This document shows, piece by piece, positions 1-7,795 of a DNA stretch of 32,508 bases. The first letter of the stretch is position 1, and each line of letters starts with the position of its first letter. The notes under the pieces were generated by a model that saw nothing but the letters and a program-made list of their open reading frames with translations, was not told the DNA's origin and searched no databases. Source of the stretch: CAZQBY01 sp964592405 [NCBI: uncultured archaeon] (GTDB taxonomy: Archaea; Altiarchaeota; Altiarchaeia; JAFGQM01); NCBI GenBank assembly GCA_964592405.1, contig CAZQBY010000012.1:1-32508 (forward strand), in the 5' to 3' direction. The position numbers were made by a program, and so were the translations under genes.

Positions 1-365
1 TGCGACGACGGCTTGGACAACGACTGCGACGGATATGTGGATCTGGATGATTTGGATTGCCGTTCCTGCGAGACGGATGATGATTGTGATGATGGTCTGT
101 TCTGTAACGGAGTAGAAACCTGCAACTTGGAGACCTTCACCTGCACTGCTGGAATCCCGCCAGACTGTGATGACAATGAGTCATGTACTATCGACACCTG
201 TGAGGAGAGTGAAGGTCCTGTTTGTCTCCACACGCCAATAGACGAGGACAATGACACTTATGACATCTGCGAGGGCGAGGAGCAGGACTGCGATGACAGT
301 GACTCCTCGATAAATCCTGGGGCTGCTGAGGTATGCGACGACGGCTTGGACAACGACTGCGACGG
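1..365 (+). repeat. 32-bp exact direct repeat inside MopE-type coding repeats
   Basis: Bases 1-32 recur exactly at 334-365. Both copies encode CDDGLDNDCDG. The window therefore starts exactly on a repeated word, and related but diverged motifs reappear in the gene at the 3' end (32236-32508). Confidence 0.9.
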
Positions 366-1533
366 CCTCGTGGACTGCGACGACTCGGACTGCGACGGCT
401 CCGACGCCTGCACTCATACCGAATGCAACTACGGTAATTTCACCTGCAACCCTGTTTCCGGGCCAGGAGAAGATGAGTGCGAGTCCGACGAGGACTGCTG
501 GACCATTATAGAAGTTGTGAAGGAGGCCAATGTCACCAACGCCACCCATGGTCAGCCGATAAGCTGGACGATAACAGTCGTGAACCTGGGCATAATCGAC
601 GTGCATGTCCTGCTAAGTGACAGCAATGGCCGGAATTTCACTATTGAGATATTGCCTTATGGAGAGGAGAATTCTTGGTCTGTCAGTTACACTACAAATG
701 CCTCCTGCGACGATATAAACAACACGGTAAATGCGACTGCCATGAGCGAGGCTGGTAACTACTCTACCAGTGCGTTTGCTTTTGTTCAGATCATTACCTG
801 TGGCGATGGAATCTGTAACTGTGATGAAACCTGCAGCTCATGTCCTACTGACTGCGGTCCCTGTTCCAATGGCGGAGGCGGAGGCGGACGCAGACGCAGG
901 GGCGGCGGAGGTGGAGGCGGTGTTGGAATCTTTACCGGTGGCATAGAACTCCCACCGCCCGAGGAGCCAGAACTTCCAGAGGCGGAGCTGCAAGTCGAAC
1001 CGGAACCACAGCCGGAACCACAGCCAGAGCCAGAAGAAACCATTGGAGAGCCGGAGCCGGCGACTGTGGAGCAGCCACCAGAGACTCCAACCGGAGGTGC
1101 AGTCACAACTGCAGAGCCCAGTTTCTGGCCATGGCTTGCTGCGATAGCAGCTATAGCAGGCCTGTTTCTCATATTCCTGTTCTTGCGCAGGAAGACAAAC
1201 TACATAGTCACACGTGAGTTTATCGATACTCTTGCAGAAGAAGACCGGATGGCGGAGTTCAGGGAATTCGCAGAGGACAATAATGTGTATATGCTTGGCG
1301 AGGTTCCAGAAGACCTTGAAGATCTGATCAAACAGGCCTTCCTGAAGGATGAAGACAAGGTAGATGCGAGGAAGCTGGCCAAGGACAAGGGCATAAGCAT
1401 GCAGTATGCCGAGGCACTGATATTAGCCAGACTGACAAAATCGGTTATCCTTACGGATGATGAGGAGATTCACGCCATCTGTGAGGATCTGGGTGTTGAA
1501 TTTATGCCTCTGAAGAAGCTCAAGGCCAGCTAG
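1..1533 (+). CDS. Membrane-anchored surface protein with MopE-type repeats and PIN-like cytoplasmic tail (5' partial)
   Basis: The reading frame is open from base 1, so the N-terminus lies outside the window; the TTG at 13 is an internal Leu codon, not a real start. In order (numbering from 13) it has DNDCDG/DDxDC repeats of the MopE 'putative metal-binding' type at about 1-20 and 108-130, a Cys-rich stretch between them, a CARDB/DUF11-like beta domain at about 165-260, a CGDGxCxxxExCxxCPxDCG motif near 266-286, a Gly/Arg-rich linker, a Pro/Glu-rich stalk, one membrane helix near 370-392 followed by RRK, and a cytoplasmic domain of about 110 residues. The tail ends like a PIN domain (AEALILARL...VILTDDEEIHAICEDLGV) but lacks a clear first-strand Asp. 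The outside part probably binds Ca2+ or another metal; function of the tail is unknown. It ends 5 bases before the convergent prenyl synthase gene. Confidence 0.85.
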   Translation, partial: CDDGLDNDCDGYVDLDDLDCRSCETDDDCDDGLFCNGVETCNLETFTCTAGIPPDCDDNESCTIDTCEESEGPVCLHTPIDEDNDTYDICEGEEQDCDDSDSSINPGAAEVCDDGLDNDCDGLVDCDDSDCDGSDACTHTECNYGNFTCNPVSGPGEDECESDEDCWTIIEVVKEANVTNATHGQPISWTITVVNLGIIDVHVLLSDSNGRNFTIEILPYGEENSWSVSYTTNASCDDINNTVNATAMSEAGNYSTSAFAFVQIITCGDGICNCDETCSSCPTDCGPCSNGGGGGGRRRRGGGGGGGVGIFTGGIELPPPEEPELPEAELQVEPEPQPEPQPEPEETIGEPEPATVEQPPETPTGGAVTTAEPSFWPWLAAIAAIAGLFLIFLFLRRKTNYIVTREFIDTLAEEDRMAEFREFAEDNNVYMLGEVPEDLEDLIKQAFLKDEDKVDARKLAKDKGISMQYAEALILARLTKSVILTDDEEIHAICEDLGVEFMPLKKLKAS

Positions 1534-1538
1534 TCATA

Positions 1539-2528
1539 TTACCGCTCCCTTTTGACTATATAGCTAGCCAGGTCCAGAAGCAGCTTTTTGGCTGGTGAAT
1601 CCGGCAGAACAGATAATCTCTTCTTTCCACCCTCTATAAGCTCTCTGGCAGTGTTGGCCCCCCGCTCAACGGACCCGTATTTATTGAGTATCTCTATGGT
1701 CTCTTTTATCTCCTCATAGGAATTTTCCTCCTTGTCTAGGATATGCGTCAGCCGTCTTTTTTCTTCAGGCGTGCAGAGGGCAAGTGTGTAGATGATGGCC
1801 AGAGTGCGTTTGCCCTCATTAATATCGCCCCCTATCTCCTTGCCATATTTCTTAACATCTCCTGTGAGATTTAGGACATCATCATGTATCTGAAATCCTA
1901 CACCCAAATCCATGCCGAAGTTGGCCAGAGCATCAATCTGCCTTTTGGTTCCGCCGCCGAGTATCCCTCCAACCTTACATGAAACCGCCATCAATGCACC
2001 GGTCTTCCTGCGTATCATGCTGAGATATGCGTCCTCGGTCAGGTCCCACTGCCTTTCCTGCACCCATGATATATCCATGGCCTGCCCCTCGCATACTCTG
2101 GTCGTAGCTTTTGTAATATCCGCAATAATCTCAGGCTTTCCACTTTGGATAACTGCATCAGAAAGGGCTTCATATGCAACAGAAAAGAGACCATCACCGG
2201 CATTTATGGCGATTCCCAGCCCATATTTGTGGTGAAGACAGGGTTTACCCCTCCGGAGCTTGCTTCGGTCGGCTATATCATCATGTATCAGGGTGAAATT
2301 GTGTATCATCTCTATGGCAGCCGCAGCCTTGAGGGCATCTCTTCTGTTGCCTCCAACAGCCTCACAGGATATCATGCAAAGGGCCGGTCTTATCCTCTTC
2401 CCCCCGCGCGAGAAGAGATTTCTCAATGGCTTGTAGAGCTCTTCAACATCCCTGTCCAGATATCGCGATATTTCAGCATCTACAAGCCTCATATAGGGGG
2501 ACAGCCTTTTCTTCACATCCAGATCCAC
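1539..2528 (-). CDS. idsA: Short-chain polyprenyl diphosphate synthase (probable geranylgeranyl diphosphate synthase)
   Basis: It condenses isopentenyl diphosphate with allylic diphosphates to make prenyl chains for archaeal ether lipids. The 329-residue protein has normal family length. The GGKRIRP motif is at 42-48, the first Asp-rich motif DDIAD at 83-87 and the second region FQIHDDVLN at 212-220, where the last Asp of DDxxD is Asn, as in many archaeal members. Phe78 lies five residues before the first DDxxD; in the archaeal GGPP synthases studied this bulky residue limits the product to C20, so GGPP is the likely product (inference). The start is GTG at 2528. It is divergent from hisH, with only 32 bases between the starts, and there is no mevalonate-pathway gene nearby. 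Confidence 0.92.
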   Translation of the reverse strand: MDLDVKKRLSPYMRLVDAEISRYLDRDVEELYKPLRNLFSRGGKRIRPALCMISCEAVGGNRRDALKAAAAIEMIHNFTLIHDDIADRSKLRRGKPCLHHKYGLGIAINAGDGLFSVAYEALSDAVIQSGKPEIIADITKATTRVCEGQAMDISWVQERQWDLTEDAYLSMIRRKTGALMAVSCKVGGILGGGTKRQIDALANFGMDLGVGFQIHDDVLNLTGDVKKYGKEIGGDINEGKRTLAIIYTLALCTPEEKRRLTHILDKEENSYEEIKETIEILNKYGSVERGANTARELIEGGKKRLSVLPDSPAKKLLLDLASYIVKRER

Positions 2529-2560
2529 GTGATATTAATTATTTGAACAATAAAAGATAT

Positions 2561-3142
2561 GTGATATCTATTATAGATTACGGTGCAGGGAATCTCAAAA
2601 GCATTGCAAATGCCCTAAAAAAAGCAGGAGCTGAAAGCGAGATAACTACTGATCTGGGCGATACTGACGCGATAATACTTCCCGGAGTTGGCAATTTTGG
2701 TGATGCCATGCAGAGGATAGGGCCCATCAGGACAAAACTGCTGGATGCAATCGATGCCGGCGTGCCCTTCTTGGGATTGTGCTTGGGGCTGCAGATACTC
2801 TTCGACAGCAGTGAAGAGGCGCCGGGCATCGGAGGTTTGGGCCTCATCCCTGAGACCTGCAAGCGTTTTGTGATGGATAAGGTTCCACATATGGGCTGGA
2901 ATCAGGTTTATGATATGGAGGGTATGCTGTTTGATGGTATCAGGGAAGGTGAAAGCTTTTATTTTGTCCACTCCTATTATGCCCCCATAGTGGCGGAGAC
3001 CTCTGCAGTGTGTGAATATGGCGTCAAGTTCTCTGCCGCCGTCCAGAAGGCTAACCTCTACGCCTGCCAGTTCCACCCGGAGCGAAGCGGGGAAGCCGGG
3101 CTAAAGGTCCTCGCTAACTTCGTGAAGGAAGCCCGGCGATAA
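2561..3142 (+). CDS. hisH: Imidazole glycerol phosphate synthase, glutamine amidotransferase subunit
   Basis: HisH hydrolyses glutamine and channels ammonia to HisF in histidine synthesis. With the GTG start at 2561 the protein is 193 residues, the usual length, and begins at the conserved IIDYGAGNL strand. The nucleophile Cys74 lies in LGLCLG, and the catalytic His172 and Glu174 lie in FHPE near the C-terminus; the HMGWNQV and YFVHSYY family motifs are also present. An in-frame TTG at 2543 is an alternative start; longer extensions would run into the divergent prenyl synthase gene and add residues unlike the family. No hisF or other his gene is in the window, so the partner must be encoded elsewhere. 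Confidence 0.93.
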   Translation: MISIIDYGAGNLKSIANALKKAGAESEITTDLGDTDAIILPGVGNFGDAMQRIGPIRTKLLDAIDAGVPFLGLCLGLQILFDSSEEAPGIGGLGLIPETCKRFVMDKVPHMGWNQVYDMEGMLFDGIREGESFYFVHSYYAPIVAETSAVCEYGVKFSAAVQKANLYACQFHPERSGEAGLKVLANFVKEARR

Positions 3143-3154
3143 GCATCCCTTGTG

Positions 3155-3784
3155 CTATAGCCACATTCCCATTACCCTCAAATAGGGCATTACGACTGAT
3201 GTAAGCCCGTAGTAGAAAACTATCACCACGCTTAGACCCAGCACGCCCGCCCCGACGTATGCGGTTATCAAATCTGTCGAGAACAGCTCCTTCAGCGAGC
3301 GGTACAGAGTGGCGAATCCCAATACTGCGCCCCATAGGACCAGCACTCCTCCCAGTAGTGTCGTGGCCGCCCATGCGGTCATGTTAACGCTGAGTATCCC
3401 GAGCAGAGAGATCAACCCTGCAACGAACAGGGTGATGCCCGGGACGAAGATGCTGTAGGCTATGGATGTCAATCCCTCAAAGAAGCCGCCTGTGCCGCCA
3501 AGAGCCCTCATTGCCACGCTTGTGAGGTATCCCAGGAACAGCCCCCCTAAGAACACCAGCATGAATGTCGCGAAGGCGTTTATGAGTGCTATTGCCACCA
3601 CCCCGATCTGTTGGGGGCGGTAGTAGGTTGAGGGACTTCCCCCCACAGCCGCCATCATACCTGCCGATATCGCCAGCAGCACGGAAACTATCAACAAAAG
3701 AAGAACCGCCGTCCCAATGCTCCTGGTGGCCTTGGCCTGCATTATGGCCTCGACCGGATTCGTGAACAAAGATATTATGCCCAT
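3155..3784 (-). CDS. Yip1-family-like multi-pass membrane protein
   Basis: The 209-residue protein has a short N-terminal segment (LFTNPVEAIMQAKATRS) and then about five hydrophobic helices at roughly 23-48, 62-90, 103-130, 135-160 and 175-200. The Pro/Glu-containing entry segment followed by a compact five-helix bundle resembles Yip1-domain proteins of archaea, whose role is not established. It has no catalytic motif. The gene ends 12 bases from hisH, tail to tail, and its 5' region faces the promoter of the next gene. The family assignment is from overall pattern only. Confidence 0.6.
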   Translation of the reverse strand: MGIISLFTNPVEAIMQAKATRSIGTAVLLLLIVSVLLAISAGMMAAVGGSPSTYYRPQQIGVVAIALINAFATFMLVFLGGLFLGYLTSVAMRALGGTGGFFEGLTSIAYSIFVPGITLFVAGLISLLGILSVNMTAWAATTLLGGVLVLWGAVLGFATLYRSLKELFSTDLITAYVGAGVLGLSVVIVFYYGLTSVVMPYLRVMGMWL

Positions 3785-3874
3785 TTTGCCATCTCCTATT
3801 GTTTTAGCCTAACCCATTCCCTTTGTTTTTGACTTGAAATATAAGGAAATCAAGCATAAAAATGGCCGGGATAC

Positions 3875-3945
3875 ATTTTTATAGGTCAAGCCGTTATAAT
3901 CACAACCCAAAAACCCTCGGTGTTTTCAATTGGGAGGTTTAAAAA
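3875..3945 (+). promoter_or_regulatory. Promoter and ribosome binding site of the small membrane protein gene
   Basis: A T-rich TATA-like box (atttttata, 3875-3883) lies about 65 bases before the ATG at 3946, which predicts a leader of about 40 bases. A strong Shine-Dalgarno sequence GGGAGGT at 3932-3938 sits 7 bases before the ATG. This is the clearest leadered start in the window and suggests high expression. Confidence 0.6.
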
Positions 3946-4428
3946 ATGGTTAAGAAAGTAGTAAGTGATGTGATGGAGCGTGGAGATGACCAAGTGGAAG
4001 CCATAGTGACCAAGCCCGGAGAGTACGTTGACAAGTTTGCAAAGTCCAAGCACGGCAAGAACATCGGTAGCTGGGCCTTTATAATCGGCTTTATAATAGC
4101 CGTATTAGCAGGTCTGGTGGCTGCTGCGAACGCCGCCAAACTGGCAACCATAGACATGACGGTCACCAGCATGCTGACAGGCATACTGGTCCTGATAGGT
4201 GTCATAGTGGGGTTAGTCAACATCTCGGGGAAGGAGTCCGTATCCTTCCTGGTCGCAGCGATTGCGATAATGTCGGGCTCTGCCGGATTTAGCGCACTCG
4301 CTTCACTGAATTTGGGCGTTGTGGCGGCCTTCCTCAACGGGCTGGTCGGTATGATTGCTGTCTTTGTCGCTCCCGCAGCAATTATCGTTGCCCTGAGGGT
4401 CATCTATTCCACGGCAAGGGAGGCATAA
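3946..4428 (+). CDS. Conserved small archaeal membrane protein, function unknown
   Basis: This 160-residue protein starts with a charged 40-residue segment (KKVVSDVMERGDDQVEA...) and then has four hydrophobic segments at about 44-64, 75-95, 102-125 and 130-155. A NISGKESVSFL loop joins helices two and three. I have an impression of similar small membrane proteins in archaea, but I know no function and see no catalytic residues. It has a strong ribosome binding site and its own promoter, and a hairpin with a T-run follows it, so it looks like a well-expressed single-gene unit. Confidence 0.75.
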   Translation: MVKKVVSDVMERGDDQVEAIVTKPGEYVDKFAKSKHGKNIGSWAFIIGFIIAVLAGLVAAANAAKLATIDMTVTSMLTGILVLIGVIVGLVNISGKESVSFLVAAIAIMSGSAGFSALASLNLGVVAAFLNGLVGMIAVFVAPAAIIVALRVIYSTAREA

Positions 4429-4454
4429 ATCTTGCCCCCTACTTTTTTATTTTT
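4413..4454 (+). terminator. Hairpin plus T-run terminator
   Basis: GGCAAG at 4413-4418 pairs with CTTGCC at 4431-4436, and T-runs follow at 4443-4448 and 4450-4454. It overlaps the end of the membrane protein gene and lies before the convergent KH gene. The T-runs alone would be typical of archaeal termination. Confidence 0.55.
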
Positions 4455-4972
4455 CAGAGCTTAGCGGCAGCTCTGCTCTCGAGGAAGCGGTAGACCGTTG
4501 CATGCCGGGCCCCGTCTATGAGCATCTGGATGGCCTTTTCCGTCAGTTCAACGTCCTCTTCATTGCCGATTATCGAAATGGTCTTGCCATAGACAGATAT
4601 CCGGGTATTCGTCAGGCTCTCAATGGTTCTGCGAACCTTTCCGTTTTCGCCAATTATGCGGGCCCTAACCCTCGTGACATCGGACTTATTGCGATTAAGC
4701 AGGGTGTAAAGGTTGATTATAGAGAGAACCTGATCATCTCTAAGCAGTCTTATGGCGTATTGTGGGCTGAAGCCTCTCCCAACAGCCTTAACGACCTCTA
4801 GGGCCTTCCATTCCTTGAGACCATCCTCATCCGGACAGATTATTGTAATGCTGCCGTCATGTGTGATGTCCAGCTTTACTCCACATCTCTCTTGGAGCAT
4901 CGCCTTGGTTTTTCCCTTCTTTCCAACAAGGGCCCCTACCCGGTCCTTTGGAATCTTTAGATATTCAGCCAT
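4454..4972 (-). CDS. KH-domain RNA-binding protein of the Dim2/Pno1 type (small-subunit rRNA processing)
   Basis: The 172-residue protein has two KH domains. KH1 (about 3-60) carries VGKKGK with the GxxG at 17-20, and KH2 (about 98-155) carries IGENGK with the GxxG at 108-111. This tandem arrangement and length match archaeal aDim2, which binds near the 3' end of 16S rRNA and contacts aIF2-alpha. The start overlaps the end of the RIO1 gene by 8 bases, so the two are probably co-translated. KH-RIO1 pairing is widespread in archaea and supports a role in 30S subunit maturation. Confidence 0.9.
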   Translation of the reverse strand: MAEYLKIPKDRVGALVGKKGKTKAMLQERCGVKLDITHDGSITIICPDEDGLKEWKALEVVKAVGRGFSPQYAIRLLRDDQVLSIINLYTLLNRNKSDVTRVRARIIGENGKVRRTIESLTNTRISVYGKTISIIGNEEDVELTEKAIQMLIDGARHATVYRFLESRAAAKL

Positions 4973-5729
4973 TCTTTCCCCTAACCTTTTTTAGCATCTC
5001 TCCGATATTGCATTTGACCCCCAGCCTTTGGAAGAACATGCATATATTTTTCACGTCGCGTTCCAAAAACTCCTCAGCATGCGGATGGCTTAACAGGACG
5101 GCCTGCCCAAAATCTATCAGATAGGGCGTGTCCTTCAACATAAGAATATTGTATTCGCTAAGGTCGGCGTGCACAATCCCGGTCATATAAAGCATCTTTA
5201 CCTGACGGACTATCTCCCTAAAGGTCCTTTCGGGGTTCTTCAGCTTTGACTCCAGCAACCGTTTTGCCGGATGGTCATCACCTATATACTGCATCACCAA
5301 AACATTCTTCTCTATTGCTATTGGTTTGGGTGCGTGTATCCCGGCTTCCTGTGCTTTTTTGAGATTGCGGAACTCTTTCATGGCCCAACACTTGATCAAA
5401 TCGCGTGGGCTTCGCTTGATCCTTTTGAATCGCTCATCGCCCCTGATATACTTCAGAACGCTGGGCTTTCTGAAGTAACTGGCAGATGAAAATCTGAATA
5501 TCTTTATCACTATCCTCCCGTCCCCCAGAATACCGAGAAAGACATCTGCCTCCTTGCCGGTGGCAATGGGCCCCTTTATCTGGTCTATAAACCCGTCTGA
5601 TCCCAGCTTGCCGATACTCTCTAGGGTTTCATAGCTAAAGACACTCCCCTCTATCTTGTGCCTCTCCAAATCTTTTCTCACGGACTCGGCTCTCCTGCGC
5701 CTGTATTCAAGGTCATGCCTGCCTGCCAT
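4965..5729 (-). CDS. rio1: RIO1-type serine protein kinase / ATPase
   Basis: RIO1 acts in the last steps of 30S/40S subunit maturation. The 254-residue protein has the RIO nucleotide-binding loop ATGKEADVF at 56-64, Lys76 in IVIKIF, the catalytic loop HADLSEYN at 187-194 (Asp189, Asn194) and the metal-binding IDFGQAV with Asp206. The IKIFRFSSASYF signature separates RIO1 from RIO2, and the N-terminal winged helix of RIO2 is absent. It lies between a PRC-barrel gene (36-base gap) and the KH/Dim2 gene (8-base overlap). Confidence 0.93.
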   Translation of the reverse strand: MAGRHDLEYRRRRAESVRKDLERHKIEGSVFSYETLESIGKLGSDGFIDQIKGPIATGKEADVFLGILGDGRIVIKIFRFSSASYFRKPSVLKYIRGDERFKRIKRSPRDLIKCWAMKEFRNLKKAQEAGIHAPKPIAIEKNVLVMQYIGDDHPAKRLLESKLKNPERTFREIVRQVKMLYMTGIVHADLSEYNILMLKDTPYLIDFGQAVLLSHPHAEEFLERDVKNICMFFQRLGVKCNIGEMLKKVRGKNG

Positions 5730-5765
5730 GGCTAGGTAATTGGAAGTTGCAAACTAAAGAAGGAC

Positions 5766-6053
5766 TTATTCTTCTGAGAGGACCCTGATGTTAGGGATGT
5801 CCTCAAAGCACTTGTTCAGAACAACCTTGTCGCCGATTCCCCCAACATGCTCCTGAGGTATCTCAAAGAAATCCTTCCCCACACCGCTTATACCAAATTT
5901 CTCTTCAAATATTCGGGCCTTCTCTGGATCAACTTCCCCCCTCACCACAAGGGAATACTGCCCATCCTTCTTTAGGTCTAAGTCTTCTATGATGCCCACA
6001 GTGGCACCTGTCTGGTCAACTACCTCGACACCCCTTATTGATTTGGTTCTCAT
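5766..6053 (-). CDS. PRC-barrel domain protein
   Basis: The 95-residue protein is one PRC-barrel domain: RGVEVVDQTGATVGIIEDLDL at the N-terminal end, and DFFEIPQEHVGGIGDKVVLN, which is the conserved closing strand set of these domains. PRC barrels occur in RNA metabolism (RimM) and in archaeal stand-alone proteins. In many archaea the gene before rio1 and dim2 is aIF1A; here a PRC-barrel protein takes that place, which hints at a ribosome-maturation role (inference). Its promoter region is the 61-base divergent gap shared with argS. Confidence 0.8.
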   Translation of the reverse strand: MRTKSIRGVEVVDQTGATVGIIEDLDLKKDGQYSLVVRGEVDPEKARIFEEKFGISGVGKDFFEIPQEHVGGIGDKVVLNKCFEDIPNIRVLSEE

Positions 6054-6085
6054 ATAGTAATTTCTTCGTTCAAGAATAAAAGAAT

Positions 6086-6094
6086 GTATTTATG
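6086..6094 (+). promoter_or_regulatory. TATA-like box of argS
   Basis: The sequence tgtatttat sits about 27 bases before the GTG start at 6115, the distance expected for a leaderless archaeal transcript. No Shine-Dalgarno sequence is seen. Confidence 0.4.
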
Positions 6095-6114
6095 CCTTCT
6101 TTCATAATCTAACT

Positions 6115-7794
6115 GTGGACTCACTTAAGAATATAGTTCTAAATGCAATTTCCGAGCATCTGGAAGGCGTTGCTGAGACCATGATAGGTGAGGTTCCGCC
6201 GGAAATAGGCGGCGATTTTGCTTTCCCCTGCTTTGCCCATGCCAAACAGCTCAGAAAAAAACCCCGGGAGTTGGCTGAGGAACTGGCACAGAAGCTAAGG
6301 GGAGGTTTTATTGAAAAGGCAGAGGCAAAAGACGGATTTGTCAATATATTTCTCAGCCCGCACAGGATAGCAGATGCCCTGCTCGATGAGATACTTCAGC
6401 TTGGAGACGCCTATGGCAGTGGCGGTCACAGGGGGAAGCTCATAGTTGAACATACTTCGGCCAACCCAAATGCACCACTCCATATTGGCCATTTGAGGAA
6501 CTCCATTATTGGCGATTCAATGGTCCGTATACTGCGCTTTGCCGGTTATGATGTGGAGTCACAGTTCTTTGTCAATGACATGGGGGGCCAGCTGGCCGTG
6601 CTTGCATCTAGTCTGGACGGGCGCAACTACAAGAGAGAACTGAAGGAATCCGGCAAAAAGCCGGATATATGGCTTGGTGAGCAGTATGTTGAAGCCAACA
6701 GGAAGGTAGACCCGGAGGTTGCAAAAGCCCTGCAGAAGAACTATGAACGTGGTGGCAGGGCCGTCAAGAAAATCTTTGACTTTATAGTTGATACTGCACT
6801 GACCGGAATGCGCCAGACTCTGGACTCATATGACATACATATTGATACCTTTGTCCGCGAGAGCGACTTTGTATTTGGGGGAGGCGTCAGGGACATCATT
6901 GAGCAGCTGAAAAAAACACCTTATTGGTTTGAGAGGGATGGTGCTTCGGCATTAGACCTGACAAAGTATGGAATAAAGAAAGAGCTGATCCTGCTGAGGA
7001 GCGATGGAACTACCCTTTACACCACCCGCGATTTGACATATCATCTATGGAAACTGAGGAGGGGGGACTGCATCAATGTCATAGCCAATGAGCAGACCCT
7101 GCAGCAAAAGCAGTTGCGCGCAGCCCTTGAGGTGCTTGGCATCAGGGATGTTGAAAAGCGCGTTAGACATCTCTCCTACGAACTGGTGACAGTCCCCGGG
7201 ATGCGCATGTCTTCCCGCACCGGTGAGTTCATCTCTGCAGATGAGCTGCTGGAGGAGGGGATAACACGCGCCCGTAAAGAAATAAACAGCAGACAGCTTG
7301 ATATCCTCACAAAGGACCGTGACCATATTGCCCGGTCCGTGGCCGTCGGCGCCATACGCTTCAACATGGTCAAGATAACTCCGCTGAAACCCATTGAGTT
7401 TAAATGGCATGAGGCCTTAAGTTTTGAAGGGGAATCTGCCCCTTATCTGCAATACAGCCATGCGCGCGCATGCAGAATACTAGAAAAGGCAGGGGATCTC
7501 GGCAGGCCGGAGCCGTCTGCTGTAGAATTTACCAATGAGGAACAAAAGCTGCTTGTGCTTTTGGCCCAGTTTCCCGACAGTGTAAAAGCTGCAGTTTCTG
7601 ACCTGAAACCCAACCTGATAGCCAATTACCTCATCTCCTTGGCTGAAGCCTTCAACCGATTTTATTTCAAATGTCCGGTTCTTGATTCAGAGGAACCTGT
7701 CAGGAGCATGCGATTGGCTATAGTCAGAATGTTCAGGCAGGTTATGGCCAATGGTCTGGGGCTTCTGGGCATAGAGGCCTTAGAGCGCATGTAA
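6115..7794 (+). CDS. argS: Arginyl-tRNA synthetase
   Basis: A class I synthetase of 559 residues that charges tRNA-Arg. The N-terminal ArgS additional domain spans about 1-85. The HIGH motif is at 123-126 within SANPNAPLHIGHLRNS. The KMSK-equivalent is MSSR at 365-368 (GMRMSSRTGEF), as in archaeal ArgS. A DALR anticodon-binding domain follows from about 435 and includes YLQYSHARACRI. The start is GTG at 6115; the codon is followed by a normal N-terminal helix (DSLKNIVLNAI). A zinc-ribbon membrane protein gene follows after one base. Confidence 0.97.
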   Translation: MDSLKNIVLNAISEHLEGVAETMIGEVPPEIGGDFAFPCFAHAKQLRKKPRELAEELAQKLRGGFIEKAEAKDGFVNIFLSPHRIADALLDEILQLGDAYGSGGHRGKLIVEHTSANPNAPLHIGHLRNSIIGDSMVRILRFAGYDVESQFFVNDMGGQLAVLASSLDGRNYKRELKESGKKPDIWLGEQYVEANRKVDPEVAKALQKNYERGGRAVKKIFDFIVDTALTGMRQTLDSYDIHIDTFVRESDFVFGGGVRDIIEQLKKTPYWFERDGASALDLTKYGIKKELILLRSDGTTLYTTRDLTYHLWKLRRGDCINVIANEQTLQQKQLRAALEVLGIRDVEKRVRHLSYELVTVPGMRMSSRTGEFISADELLEEGITRARKEINSRQLDILTKDRDHIARSVAVGAIRFNMVKITPLKPIEFKWHEALSFEGESAPYLQYSHARACRILEKAGDLGRPEPSAVEFTNEEQKLLVLLAQFPDSVKAAVSDLKPNLIANYLISLAEAFNRFYFKCPVLDSEEPVRSMRLAIVRMFRQVMANGLGLLGIEALERM

Positions 7795-7795
7795 A

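Noticed and set aside
181-606. Minus-strand open frame of 141 codons inside the first surface protein gene
   Set aside because: It is the reverse of the MopE and beta-domain coding sequence; Val/Ala-rich composition comes from GAC/GAT codons read backwards.
2426-2560. Longer start for hisH at 2426
   Set aside because: The added 45 residues have no HisH counterpart and lie over the divergent prenyl synthase start; the family begins at the IIDYGAGN strand.
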